Shown here: positions 25,782 through 34,611 of the stretch, piece by piece
Position numbering within the stretch: the stretch's first letter is position 1
How the letters are laid out: the number at the start of each line of letters is the position of its first letter
Source: Sphingobium_A sp965228065
GTDB lineage: Bacteria > Pseudomonadota > Alphaproteobacteria > Sphingomonadales > Sphingomonadaceae
Direction of reading: 5' to 3'
Length of the DNA stretch: 64,000 bases
Assembly: GCA_965228065.1 (NCBI GenBank)
Contig: OZ245788.1
Span: forward strand, 2,728,001 to 2,792,000
Program-made: the position numbers and the translations under genes
Notes under the pieces: model-generated
What the model was told of the DNA's origin: nothing
The model's database searches: none
Seen by the model: only the letters and a program-made list of their open reading frames with translations

Positions 25782-26729
25782 GTGCAATTTGCCATTATCG
25801 GCGCGGGAATGTCCGGCCTGGCCTGTGCGGACAGGCTGCGACAAGCGAGCATAGGCGCCGTTCTGTTTGACAAGGGCCGTGGACCCGGTGGCCGGATGTC
25901 GACGCGCTGGATCGAGACATCGCGCGGAACCGTCGCGCTCGATCATGGCGCGCAATATTTCACCGCACGCGACCCCATATTCAGGGCACAGGTTGATGCC
26001 TGGGCGCAACTGGGCGTCGTCGCACGCTGGGATGAGGCGGGGGCCGATGCCTGGGTCGGCAGCCCGACGATGAATGCTCCGGTTCGACACCTTGCCGCTC
26101 ATCATCAGGTCCGTTTCAATTCCCATGCGCACGGACTGCTGCGCGATCGGAATGTGTGGTGGGTCCGTGTTGGGAGCGGTGTCGAAGGTCCGTTTGATGG
26201 AGCTGTCGTTGCCTTACCCGCCGAACAGGCTGCAACCTGCTTGGCGCTTGCCGACCTGAACATGGCGATGGAAGCAATGTCGGCGCGATCTCAACCCTGC
26301 TGGACCGCGATGATCGTCTTCGATGGCAGGCCCGACATTTCCCCGAACCATATCCGCGATAGCGGGCCGATCGCCTGGGCATGCCGCAACGGCGCGAAGC
26401 CCGGTCGCGTTGGACCCGAAGCCTGGGTGGTGCAAGGCTCCGGCTCCTGGTCGGTCGCGCATCTGGAAGAACAGCCCGAAGGCATCGCCTGGAGTCTTCT
26501 GGAAGCGCTGAAGAAACATTGCGGCGGGATCGACTTTCCGCCCGTCCTGAACCTGAGCGCCCATCGCTGGCGTTTTGCCATGACCCGGGGGACGGACAAA
26601 GGTGCATTATGGAATCCCGCGCTGCAATTGGGCGCGTGCGGAGACTGGCTGCTGGGTCCCCGTGTCGAACTTGCCTGGCTTTCCGGCCGCAGGCTCGGAA
26701 CGTTGATCGTTGACAGCGTGCAAGGCTGA
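25782..26729 (+). CDS. FAD-dependent amine-oxidase-like (renalase-type) oxidoreductase
   Basis: Soluble flavoprotein of 315 residues beginning at GTG after a GGAG site. The N-terminus is a Rossmann dinucleotide motif, FAIIGAGMSGLACADRL, followed by DKGRGPGGRMSTR, the second FAD contact typical of the NAD(P)/FAD amine-oxidase group, and DHGAQYFTARD. The C-terminal motif CGDWLLGPRVELAWLSGRRLG closes the FAD site. Bacterial members of this group oxidise aberrant NAD(P)H isomers or unknown substrates; in light-regulated clusters they often accompany photolyase or carotenoid genes. It shares a 131-base divergent promoter region with the LOV regulator. Confidence 0.82.
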   Translation: MQFAIIGAGMSGLACADRLRQASIGAVLFDKGRGPGGRMSTRWIETSRGTVALDHGAQYFTARDPIFRAQVDAWAQLGVVARWDEAGADAWVGSPTMNAPVRHLAAHHQVRFNSHAHGLLRDRNVWWVRVGSGVEGPFDGAVVALPAEQAATCLALADLNMAMEAMSARSQPCWTAMIVFDGRPDISPNHIRDSGPIAWACRNGAKPGRVGPEAWVVQGSGSWSVAHLEEQPEGIAWSLLEALKKHCGGIDFPPVLNLSAHRWRFAMTRGTDKGALWNPALQLGACGDWLLGPRVELAWLSGRRLGTLIVDSVQG

Positions 26730-26747
26730 GCATCCCCGCGACGGGGT

Positions 26748-27239
26748 TCAGAGGCGGGCAATGATGATGGTCAACAGCGACAGCCCTGCGGAAAGTTGGA
26801 AACGAAGACGGATCCAACCGATCGGCAATGGTTTCGACCGCGCTATAGCGAGGTCGACCAGCGGAGAGACAAGGACAAGCGCCGCTAGAATTTGCATCTC
26901 CGGCCCGGGCCATTCCCAGCCGAACGCCCACGGCAGGAAAAGCGCCAGCGAGATCAGGCTTGGCGCGACCGCCGCGAGCCATAGCCATGCGGGCACCGCG
27001 CGACGCGTCATCGCCAAGCCCCACCAGATACCGCCAAGGAAACTGAAGATGAAAGCGGTATAACCAAAACCGGCAACGACGACGAACCAGCGCAGGCTGG
27101 GATCGATCGCCATGGTGGACAGTGTCAGGGCGGGCAGAAGCAGTCCCGCATATCCAAGGCGCCGCGCAGTCTGCTCGAGCGTGTCCACAGGTTCCGAATA
27201 AGCAAGGCTCGCGAGGGGGCAACATGTCCCAAGGGGCAT
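26748..27239 (-). CDS. DUF3429-family inner-membrane protein
   Basis: Membrane protein of up to 163 residues with five hydrophobic segments: LGYAGLLLPALTLS, FVVVAGFGYTAFIFSFLGGIWWGLAM, AWLWLAAVAPSLISLALFLPW, ILAALVLVSPLVDLAI and a last one at FQLSAGLSLLTIIIA. The FSFLGGIWWG motif is the hallmark of DUF3429. Function unknown. It lies 9 bases after crtI's start side gap, in the same direction: crtI ends only 9 bases downstream of this start, so the two overlap in regulation or even form an operon in the order DUF3429 after crtI. A GTG 17 codons into the frame is an alternative start. Confidence 0.8.
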   Translation of the reverse strand: MPLGTCCPLASLAYSEPVDTLEQTARRLGYAGLLLPALTLSTMAIDPSLRWFVVVAGFGYTAFIFSFLGGIWWGLAMTRRAVPAWLWLAAVAPSLISLALFLPWAFGWEWPGPEMQILAALVLVSPLVDLAIARSKPLPIGWIRLRFQLSAGLSLLTIIIARL

Positions 27240-27248
27240 GATCCTGTT

Positions 27249-28721
27249 TCAGATCATCAGGCCTGCGGTCGCCTTGGCGCTGCCGACGACGCCTGGAATC
27301 CCTGCGCCAGGGTGAGTCCCGGCGCCGACGAAGAATAGGTTCCGGAAATGATCATCGCGATTATGCGCCCTGAACCAGGCGCTTTGCGTGAGCGTCGGTT
27401 CAAGGCTGAACGCACTGCCGAGATGGGCGCCCAAATCGCTGTGGAAGTCGGCCGGTGTATAATGGAAAATCACATCCAGACGTGCGCGCAAATCGGGGAT
27501 GAGCATGTCCTGGACACGATCGAGGATGATTTCGCGGTAGCGGGGCCCCTCGACCGCCCAGTCGACATCTGCCTTGCCAAGATGGGGCACCGGCGCGAGC
27601 GCATAGAAGGTGGAATGTCCTTTGGGTGCCATGCCGGGATCGGTCGCGGTGGGATGGTGGAGATATATCGAAGGATCGTCCGGCAGACGGCCAAGATCAT
27701 AGATGTCACGCAGCAGTGGGGCGTAGCGATCCGAGAAAAGGATCGAGTGATGCGCTATGCCGGGGAGACTCCCCCGCACGCCGAAATGCACGACGAAAAG
27801 ACTGGGTGAGAAGCGTTTGCGCCGCAACTTGGCTTGCGACGCATCGGCGAAGCGCGACCGGCTGATCAAGCCATAGCTGTGCACGAGATCGGCATTGGTC
27901 GCGATCATTTCCGCGGCCAGGAATCGGCCGGAACTCGTCACCACGCCTGTCACCCTGTTCGCTGCATGATCAATCCTCGAAACCCCGTCGCCGAGGATGA
28001 GTTTGCCTCCGAGCCGCGCGAATAACGCGACCATGCCGTAGATGAGCCGGTTCGTGCCCCCCTTGGCGAACCACACGCCGCCAGCTTTTTCCAGCGCGTG
28101 GATCAACGCATAAATGCTGCTGGTGCGCATCGGATTGCCGCCGACCAGCAGGGTGTGGAACGATAGCGCCTGGCGCAACTTCTCGTTGCGCACGAAGCGC
28201 GAAACAGTTGCATAGACCGAGGACCATGCCTTGTGCCGGATCAACGCCGGTGCTGCCTTCACCATGCTGGTCGCGGTCAGGAAGGGTACGGAGCCTAGTT
28301 TGACATAACCGTCCTCATAAACGGCGCGCGAGTATTCGAGAAACCTCGCGTATCCGTCGACGTCGGCGGGGTCGAGCTTATGAATTTCGCGGTCGAGCGA
28401 GGCTTCGTCGTTGGAATAATCGAATGCGGTGCCATCGCCCCAGATCAGGCGATAAAATGGGCTGACAGGCATCAGATCGACGTCCTCCGCCATGTCCGAC
28501 CCGGAGAGGGACCACAATTCACGCAGGCACGCCGGATCTGTAATCACGGTTGGCCCGGCATCGAACACATAGCCCTCTTTGCGCCAGACATAGGCGCGAC
28601 CGCCAGGCTTGTCGCGGCTCTCGACAATGGTCGTGGCAATGCCGGCGCTCTGCAGGCGAATGGCGAGGGCTAGCCCACCGAAGCCAGCCCCGATTACGAT
28701 AGCGTTGCGTTGGCGAGTCAA
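27249..28721 (-). CDS. crtI: Phytoene desaturase, CrtI family
   Basis: FAD enzyme of 490 residues that introduces double bases into phytoene to give coloured carotenoids at the membrane. The N-terminal FAD site reads IVIGAGFGGLALAIRL, followed by PGGRAYVWRKEGYVFDAGPTVI, a near-perfect CrtI signature. The C-terminus has NLFFVGAGTHPGAGIPGVVGSAKATAGLM, the second diagnostic motif. The start is TTG at 28721, supported by a GGAGGA site 7 bases before it; no ATG fits the Rossmann motif. No crtB, crtE or crtY is in the window. The DUF3429 gene follows within 9 bases. Confidence 0.93.
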   Translation of the reverse strand: MTRQRNAIVIGAGFGGLALAIRLQSAGIATTIVESRDKPGGRAYVWRKEGYVFDAGPTVITDPACLRELWSLSGSDMAEDVDLMPVSPFYRLIWGDGTAFDYSNDEASLDREIHKLDPADVDGYARFLEYSRAVYEDGYVKLGSVPFLTATSMVKAAPALIRHKAWSSVYATVSRFVRNEKLRQALSFHTLLVGGNPMRTSSIYALIHALEKAGGVWFAKGGTNRLIYGMVALFARLGGKLILGDGVSRIDHAANRVTGVVTSSGRFLAAEMIATNADLVHSYGLISRSRFADASQAKLRRKRFSPSLFVVHFGVRGSLPGIAHHSILFSDRYAPLLRDIYDLGRLPDDPSIYLHHPTATDPGMAPKGHSTFYALAPVPHLGKADVDWAVEGPRYREIILDRVQDMLIPDLRARLDVIFHYTPADFHSDLGAHLGSAFSLEPTLTQSAWFRAHNRDDHFRNLFFVGAGTHPGAGIPGVVGSAKATAGLMI

Positions 28722-28901
28722 GGTCGTTTCCTCCGAGGCTGGACCGGGGAATCAGGTGATCATCGTGTTGGAGAGGCCGAATCGTTTCACTGGTCCAATT
28801 ATCGATAAGGCGCCCCCGGACGTGCTGTGATCAACCTGTCCTAAGGTGCTTATGTTCGGTGCCGGCTGGCCCGATTAATCTAAGACATTGATGAGCTTGA
28901 G

Positions 28902-29900
28902 ATGGCTTCCATGACGAGTGCAGAGCAAACGGCCCGGGAGAGAGATCCAATTTCGCGGCGCGTACTGCTCGCCAATCCGCGTGGCTTCTGCGCGGGCGTG
29001 ATCAGGGCGATCGAAGCTGTCGAGCGTGCGCTCGCGCTGTTCGGGGCTCCGGTCTATGTTCGGCGTCCGATTGTTCACAATCGCGCGGTGGTCACCAGGC
29101 TGCAAGCGATGGGCGCGATTTTCGTGCAGGAAGTCGAGGATGCACCCAAAGGCTCGGTGCTTGTCCTGTCCGCCCATGGCGTTGCCCCTGCAATCGCCCG
29201 AAGCGCCGAGACGCGCGGACTGAAGGTAATCGACGCGACCTGTCCGCTTGTCGCAAAGGTACATGCCGACGTCGTCGCGCACCATCGTTCGGGGCGGCTT
29301 GTCCTCCTCATCGGCCATCGGGATCACCCCGAGATCATCGGGACGTTGGGGCAGGTGCCCGACAATGCTGTTGTCGTGGTCACATGCCCCGAGGATGTCG
29401 CGCAGCTCGACCTGCCGGATGACGCGAAATTCGCTTATGCGGTGCAGACAACCTTTGCTGTCCGCGAAGCGCAAGACATTGTCGACGCTATTAAAGCGCG
29501 GTTTTCGGACGTGGCTAGCCCGCGCTCGGGCAACATCTGCTATGCCACGACCAACAGACAGGCTGCGGTTGAGGCTATTGCGCCTGAGTCAGATTATTTT
29601 CTGGTTGTCGGCGACACGCTGTCGTCCAATGCCAAGCGCTTGGTGGAAGTCGCCATGGCTGCTGGCTGCCCCGGCGCTGCGTTGGTGGCTGAGCCGCAGG
29701 ATCTGGATTGGGGGGCGGTCCACCGGGCGAAAACGATCGGCCTCAGTGCCGGTGCCTCGACACCAGATTCTAGCGTCGGCGCGATTTGCCAAGCGCTCGC
29801 AGAGAGAGGCTTTTCCGTGGTCGAATATGAGGGGGATCGCGAAGCTGTCTCGTTCAAACCGCTGATTATAGAGACGGGGCATTTTCCATTATTGTCTTAA
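28902..29900 (+). CDS. ispH: 4-hydroxy-3-methylbut-2-enyl diphosphate reductase
   Basis: Iron-sulfur enzyme of 332 residues catalysing the last step of the MEP isoprenoid pathway, making IPP and DMAPP. All three cluster cysteines are present: Cys30 in NPRGFCAGV, Cys114 in DATCPLV and Cys213 in ICYATTNRQ. Further signatures are LSAHGVAP, GHRDHPEIIGT, AVQTTFAV, GDTLSSNAKRLVEVA and GLSAGASTPD. A chromosomal ispH normally exists elsewhere, so this may be a second copy serving pigment synthesis. It is divergent from crtI. CCTAAGG at 28840-28846 lies about 60 bases upstream. Start may be ATG 28902 or 28911. Confidence 0.94.
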   Translation: MASMTSAEQTARERDPISRRVLLANPRGFCAGVIRAIEAVERALALFGAPVYVRRPIVHNRAVVTRLQAMGAIFVQEVEDAPKGSVLVLSAHGVAPAIARSAETRGLKVIDATCPLVAKVHADVVAHHRSGRLVLLIGHRDHPEIIGTLGQVPDNAVVVVTCPEDVAQLDLPDDAKFAYAVQTTFAVREAQDIVDAIKARFSDVASPRSGNICYATTNRQAAVEAIAPESDYFLVVGDTLSSNAKRLVEVAMAAGCPGAALVAEPQDLDWGAVHRAKTIGLSAGASTPDSSVGAICQALAERGFSVVEYEGDREAVSFKPLIIETGHFPLLS

Positions 29901-30435
29901 CAATGTCAGTAATTTAGATGAATCCGTGTACTATTTGCATAAACCGTGAGCCACTCTATCTGATCATATTCCAACATAGCCCACATCACAAATTCACCTA
30001 CAGTCACGCGAACTGGTTATGCGTAGCCTTCTCGCTCAACGACGCCCGGTAGATATCTCACAAAATGGCGCGGTCTCGTGCAACCGCCAGCGCGTTGCTG
30101 TTCACCTCGACCTTCTTCACCCTCTCCATCACACAATCCCCAACAACCGATCTTCTCGGCAATGGATTCGATCGCCGCCAGCAGGGATGGATGGTCGTCT
30201 TCATGGCCCATCACCATGCGGACTGCCCGCTCAAGAACCTCCGGCGCAGCCTCACTTGTCGTCATACTCGTCCTAACACCTCCCTCGCGGGAGTTAGGTT
30301 ATCTCCAACTCCCTTCTCGGCACGCCGCACGAAGATCACCGGGACCCTCGCTTCACCAGACTAAGGGTTGATACGAATGGCACGCTTCGGATGCGACCGC
30401 CTAATGGCTGCCAAATATGCAAATGGAGGACTGTC
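29901..30435. other. Gap with IS3-type debris before an L,D-transpeptidase gene
   Basis: The first ~90 bases after ispH are AT-rich and contain no gene. From about 30000 to 30370 the sequence is remains of an IS3-type element, including the orfA remnant listed separately and a short stem (CTCCC/GGGAG near 30282-30296). The final 60 bases hold the ribosome site of the next gene. No other feature is visible. Confidence 0.5.
30017..30265 (-). mobile_element. IS3-type transposase OrfA, N-terminal remnant
   Basis: The first 40 residues, MTTSEAAPEVLERAVRMVMG and ESIAEKIGC, match the start of IS3-group OrfA (helix-turn-helix protein that binds the IS ends). After IGC the frame becomes low-complexity sequence (GEGEEGRGEQQ) unlike a transposase. 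OrfB is missing. A dead fragment, inserted between ispH and a transpeptidase gene. Confidence 0.65.
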
Positions 30436-31632
30436 GTGCACAGGTTTTGGCGATGCTGGTCTCGCGCCATTCTTGTGATTGGTCTGGCCATCTGCGGCCA
30501 CCCCGGCCGTGCACAGGCGCCGTCGTGGACCGTCGCCGATGCACTGGCGCTGCTGCGGACCATCGAGGCAGTCCGCGAGGAAGGCCTGGACCCGAAGGAC
30601 TATGATCCCGACCAGCTGCAACTCGCGCTAAAATTCAGCGATGCCGGCAAGTTGAATGAAGTCGCCACCGCAACGTTCATGCGGCTTGGCGGCGATTTCA
30701 TAGCCGGACATGTCCGCGCGTCCGATCGCCTCGGTTGGCACCTGACGGGATCCCGCGTCGACCCGCTCGTCCTTGATGGCATCATGCGCAATGCCATTAC
30801 CAATCACCAAATATCGGCAGCCTTGCATGGCCTGCTGCCCGTCAATCCCGATTATCTGGCGTTGCGCGCCGCACTGGCCGCAACATCAACGACAGATGTA
30901 GACAAGACGCTGCGATTGCGCGCTAATCTCGAACGCTGGCGATGGATGCCGCGAGATCTTGGCGACAGCTATATTCTGGTGAATGTTGCCGGGTTTACGC
31001 TCGACCTCGTCATCGACGGCAAGCGTGCCGCAAGGCATCGCGTCATTGTCGGCAAGCCATCGACGCCGACGCCGCAATTCGACACCCAGGCGACCGGGTT
31101 GATCATCAATCCATGGTGGGAGGTTCCCCAATCCATTGTCGCGGAGAGCGTGGGCCGCCTTGTCCGCACACGCCCTGCCTTCGCCAAGGCGCAGGGCTAT
31201 GTCGCGACCGCCGCGACAGATGGCAGGCGCATCCGTCAGGCGCCGGGGCCGGCTAACGCATTGGGCCAGCTCAAGCTCACAATGCCGAACCCTTTTTCGG
31301 TCTATATTCACGATACGCCAGCCAAGTCGCTGTTCGACAAGGCGGTGCGTGCGTTCAGTCATGGGTGCATTCGTACCGATCGCGTCGCCGATCTGGCCGA
31401 GAGCCTCCTGCATGGGAGTGCAGGCTGGGACCGTCAGGCGATCGATACCGCGATCGCCTCGCGGCGCACGGCGTCGGTGGAGTTGGCGCGGCCATTGCCG
31501 ATTTATATCGCCTATTTCACCGCTGCGACCGACGATCTGGGCCAAGTGGTGCAATTCGATGACATTTATCGGCGCGACGGGCCGGTGATCGCCGCGCTGA
31601 TCGATCGCGCAGGTCAGGACGACGTCGACTGA
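30436..31632 (+). CDS. L,D-transpeptidase (YcbB-like)
   Basis: Exported enzyme of 398 residues from GTG 30436, chosen because GGAGGA lies six bases before it and the product then opens with a signal peptide (AILVIGLAICGHPGRAQ). An N-terminal scaffold domain with ALLRTIEAVREEGLDPKDYD is typical of YcbB proteins. The YkuD domain starts at YILVNVAGFTLDLVIDGK; the active site is KAVRAFSHGCIRTDRV with catalytic His and Cys. YcbB forms 3-3 cross-links that toughen the wall under stress. It is the third transpeptidase in 13 kb and differs from the other two in layout. Confidence 0.88.
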   Translation: MHRFWRCWSRAILVIGLAICGHPGRAQAPSWTVADALALLRTIEAVREEGLDPKDYDPDQLQLALKFSDAGKLNEVATATFMRLGGDFIAGHVRASDRLGWHLTGSRVDPLVLDGIMRNAITNHQISAALHGLLPVNPDYLALRAALAATSTTDVDKTLRLRANLERWRWMPRDLGDSYILVNVAGFTLDLVIDGKRAARHRVIVGKPSTPTPQFDTQATGLIINPWWEVPQSIVAESVGRLVRTRPAFAKAQGYVATAATDGRRIRQAPGPANALGQLKLTMPNPFSVYIHDTPAKSLFDKAVRAFSHGCIRTDRVADLAESLLHGSAGWDRQAIDTAIASRRTASVELARPLPIYIAYFTAATDDLGQVVQFDDIYRRDGPVIAALIDRAGQDDVD

Positions 31633-31669
31633 TCGCGGCAGCGCGATGACTATGGGAAAGGACGATGCA

Positions 31670-33301
31670 ATGACCGCAGCGACTGTGACAATTCACGGAG
31701 CGGGCCGAACGGTGACCGGTTCCTGCTTCGAGCTCCGCGACCGTGACCGTCGAATTCTGATCGACTGCGGCATGTTTCAGGGATCGCGAACGCTCGAAAG
31801 CCTGAACCGGGAGCCATTCACGTTTGACCCGGCAAAGCTCGATGCCGTCATCCTGACTCATGCCCATCTCGATCATAGCGGCCTATTGCCCCGACTGGTC
31901 GCCGAGGGTTTTGCCGGCCCGATCTGGACAACGTCTCCAACCGCCGATCTGCTGGTGCCGATGCTGGCCGATTCCGCTCGGCTTGCCGAACAGGACGCCG
32001 ATCGGCGCAACCGTCGTCCGGATCGGGCGGATGAGGCTCATTTCGAGCCGATCTACACGCTCGTCGACGCGGAAGCCGCGATAGCACGACTACGCCCCGT
32101 CGAACTTGCCACCCCCTTCCAGGCAGCGGCGGGCATGACCGCGACATTGTGGAACGCAGGACATATTCTGGGATCGGCATCGGTCGAGCTGGTTTGCGGC
32201 GACACGCATCTTCTCTTCTCCGGCGACCTCGGTCCGGACAACAAGGCGTTTCAGCTGAATCCTCAGGCCCCGGCGGGGTTCGATCATGTCTTTTGCGAAA
32301 GCACCTATGGGGATCGGGATCGACCGGAGCTGAGCATCGTCGAGCGGCGCGAGATGCTGGCGGAGGAAATCCGTGCCGCGCGCGCGCGCGGCGGCAATCT
32401 AGTGATCCCCGTATTCGCGCTCGAGCGTACACAAGAACTGCTTCTCGATCTTGCGACGCTCATCGATGCCGGGCGGCTCGGCGATAGTCAGGTTTTCATC
32501 GACTCTCCGCTGGCGACGCGGATCACCGAGGTCTTTGGCCGACATATTGCGTCGCTGCAGGATGTGACGGGCACGTCTCCCTTTCACCATCCGTCCTTCC
32601 ATTATGTGGAGGGTGTCGAGGAATCACGGCGGCTAAACGCCGTGTCAGGCGCCATCATCCTGGCTGGATCCGGGATGTGCGAAGGTGGCCGCGTCCGTCA
32701 CCATCTGCTGGCCAATTTGCCGCGCCATGACTCGACGGTGCTGTTCGTCGGATTCCAGGCAGCGGGGACGCTGGGACGGACGATCGTGGATGGCGCCCGA
32801 CGCGTCCGAATCTCCGGTCGCGACGTCGCGGTGCGCGCGGTGATACGCCGCATCGACAGCTATTCGGCCCATGCCGACCATGCGGAGCTCGCCGCCTGGA
32901 CCAGAGGCCGCAAGCCGATAGCAGGAAGCCTTTTCCTCGTTCATGGCGAGCCGGGGGCGATGGAAAATCTGCGCCGGACTCTGGAGAGCGATCAACGCTC
33001 GATCATCCTGCCAGAGATCGGGGAACGCTACGCCTTGCCCGTCGGGGCGGTCGCAAAGCGCCTTGCAACGGGACGCACCGACCTACAAGCGCTCTCCGGC
33101 CGGGACTGGCAGAATGACTATGCCGCCTTCGCCGTCGATCTGAAGCGATCGCTCGAAACGATAGAACGCGAACATCATCGTCGCGAGGCGATCGCCCGCA
33201 TGCGGGCCGTGCTTGAGGACTATAATGATTTTCGCAAGCGCGGACATGGTCAGGGTCGTCCGGGGAGCGCGCATTCGAGCGCATCCAGGGCGGGCCCCTG
33301 A
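31670..33301 (+). CDS. MBL-fold/beta-CASP RNA-processing exonuclease-like protein
   Basis: Protein of 543 residues with the complete metallo-beta-lactamase nuclease set: GAGRTVTGSCFEL, LTHAHLDHSGLLP (HxHxDH), AGHILGSASVEL, LFSGDLG and the beta-CASP motifs FCESTYGDRDR, PVFALERTQELL, LAGSGMCEGGRVRHHL and YSAHADHAEL. Enzymes of this type (YSH1/CPSF73-like in bacteria) process RNA ends. The start at 31670 has AAGGACG upstream; an ATG eight codons earlier is possible. Its last 52 bases overlap the convergent NUDIX gene. It follows the transpeptidase gene in the same direction. Confidence 0.88.
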   Translation: MTAATVTIHGAGRTVTGSCFELRDRDRRILIDCGMFQGSRTLESLNREPFTFDPAKLDAVILTHAHLDHSGLLPRLVAEGFAGPIWTTSPTADLLVPMLADSARLAEQDADRRNRRPDRADEAHFEPIYTLVDAEAAIARLRPVELATPFQAAAGMTATLWNAGHILGSASVELVCGDTHLLFSGDLGPDNKAFQLNPQAPAGFDHVFCESTYGDRDRPELSIVERREMLAEEIRAARARGGNLVIPVFALERTQELLLDLATLIDAGRLGDSQVFIDSPLATRITEVFGRHIASLQDVTGTSPFHHPSFHYVEGVEESRRLNAVSGAIILAGSGMCEGGRVRHHLLANLPRHDSTVLFVGFQAAGTLGRTIVDGARRVRISGRDVAVRAVIRRIDSYSAHADHAELAAWTRGRKPIAGSLFLVHGEPGAMENLRRTLESDQRSIILPEIGERYALPVGAVAKRLATGRTDLQALSGRDWQNDYAAFAVDLKRSLETIEREHHRREAIARMRAVLEDYNDFRKRGHGQGRPGSAHSSASRAGP

Positions 33302-33717
33302 CTTGGCAGGATCATGACCCGCGCCCGTTCGATCGCGAACCACGCTGCCCGATCAATCTCGGCGAAAGACCGAATCTTGCGTGATCTCGGCGGCCATTCG
33401 ATCTCGAAGCGATTGCTCTCGATCTGGTCCGGATCGAGGTCGCCTTCCAGCGCAAAGAGTTCGACTTGCTTTCCACCCTTTTGGGCGATGCGGCACAATG
33501 GCCAGGGTTCGACATCAAAAGCGATGCCTGTTTCTTCGTGGAACTCGCGCTTCGCCGCAGCAAGCGCCGTCTCGCCGACCTGGATCAATCCTTTCGGGAT
33601 CATCCAGGCCCCTTCATCGCGACTGTGCCAGTACGGACCGCCGGGGTGACCGAGGAGCACCTCCAGACCCGCCGCGCTGCATCGATAAAGCAGGATTCCC
33701 GCGCTTGCGGTCTTCAT
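33250..33717 (-). CDS. NUDIX hydrolase
   Basis: Small hydrolase of 155 residues starting MKTASAGILLYRC. The NUDIX box is complete: GLIQVGETALAAAKREFHEETGI (Gx5Ex7REUxEExGU), so the magnesium-binding glutamates are present. It would cleave a nucleoside diphosphate linked to another group; the aromatic end (EIEWPPRSRKIRSF) resembles the diadenosine/NTP group, but substrate is open. A 22-codon upstream extension without family similarity was discarded. It converges with, and overlaps, the RNA-nuclease-like gene by 52 bases. Confidence 0.88.
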   Translation of the reverse strand: MKTASAGILLYRCSAAGLEVLLGHPGGPYWHSRDEGAWMIPKGLIQVGETALAAAKREFHEETGIAFDVEPWPLCRIAQKGGKQVELFALEGDLDPDQIESNRFEIEWPPRSRKIRSFAEIDRAAWFAIERARVMILPSQGPALDALECALPGRP

Positions 33718-33843
33718 ACCTCGGCACCGGTTTCGCGCGCGGTTTTCAGGGCGATGGGCAAGGCGATCAGATGATCCGGACAAATACGCATAGTCGGCAG
33801 GGACAATAGATATGATGCTTCCATATCGGCAATGGAGGTTTCG

Positions 33844-34173
33844 ATGCGCACAATATTGATGTTGGCTACTGCACTGGCGCTGAGTGGGTGCGGCCGGAGC
33901 GGAATAAAACCTGCGGACGCGGGCAACGACGTTGCCGAATCCGTCAACTCCGCAGCGGCCGTCGCCGCTCTGCCCCGCAGCCAGCGCGAGGCCGTTCTGT
34001 TCCGGGCGATCCGCGACGCGGGGCTACCCTGCCAGGACGTCGTCAAGGCCGACGAGGTCGAGGCTGCGAAAGGAAGCGTGACCTGGCGAGCGCAATGCGA
34101 GGATGGCGCATTGCATCTCATTGCCGTGAAGCCAGACGGTACCGCCGACGTGGTCAGTCGGAACACGCCATGA
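33844..34173 (+). CDS. Small lipoprotein
   Basis: Protein of 109 residues with a lipoprotein signal: MRTILMLATALALSGCGR, with the acylated cysteine in LSGC. GGAGG lies 4 bases before the ATG region. The mature part is a compact domain with two more cysteines (GLPCQDVV, RAQCEDG) and the ending LHLIAVKPDGTADVVS. I do not recognise a named family. It would be tethered to a membrane facing the periplasm. Divergent from the NUDIX gene. Confidence 0.72.
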   Translation: MRTILMLATALALSGCGRSGIKPADAGNDVAESVNSAAAVAALPRSQREAVLFRAIRDAGLPCQDVVKADEVEAAKGSVTWRAQCEDGALHLIAVKPDGTADVVSRNTP

Positions 34174-34243
34174 CGGTCAATTTCAATTGCGCATGACGTT
34201 CTCCGCCAGATGTCCGGAACCTCGCGGCGGAGGCGATCCGGCA

Positions 34244-34378
34244 TCATAGGATAGGCCGAAGGGTCAGCAGCGCCTGCGCCAGAATAATCAATCCGAGCAG
34301 GCTGCTGCCGATCTGGAGTCTGCGTTTCGCTTGAAGCCGTTCGGCGCAGTCGCTGGAACTGGTGCGTAGACTCATCAT
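34244..34378 (-). CDS. Small single-span membrane protein, 44 residues
   Basis: The minus strand encodes MMSLRTSSSDCAERL, a basic stretch (QAKRRLQ) and one hydrophobic segment (IGSSLLGLIILAQALLTL) before the stop. A GAGGAAAG site lies 6 bases before the ATG. A 22-base element nearly identical to one upstream of another small island gene lies 53 bases before the start, which is the main reason to believe this short gene. Basic before, hydrophobic after suggests N-terminus in the cytoplasm. Function unknown. Confidence 0.6.
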   Translation of the reverse strand: MMSLRTSSSDCAERLQAKRRLQIGSSLLGLIILAQALLTLRPIL

Positions 34379-34431
34379 CGTCGCTTTCCTCGATGTCGAA
34401 AGCCAATGTTAGAGTTGCTGGCGCCGGTGCG

Positions 34432-34453
34432 GCATCGGGTTTCATACTTAGGG
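34432..34453 (-). promoter_or_regulatory. Shared 22-bp promoter element, copy 1
   Basis: Plus-strand reading is ATCGGG, four variable bases, then ATACTTAGGG. It matches 18 of 22 positions at 35730-35751. On the minus strand it begins CCCTAAGTAT and lies 53 bases upstream of the 44-residue gene. A -10-like TAACAT sits 22 bases past the CCCGAT end, exactly the spacing seen at copy 2. TAAGTA resembles a FixJ-type half-site. Confidence 0.55.
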
Positions 34454-34611
34454 CGTGCGATCCGATGGCAGCGGATTACCTGTCATGGCCATCTGTATGA
34501 CCGCGATTTTCGAGCCGTTCGACAGGTCGCGGCACGACAATCCCTCTCGGACCTCGCGCAGCGCTTACGTACATTTCCCAACAGTCGCGGTGGGCGCAAT
34601 CGACCTAGTGT

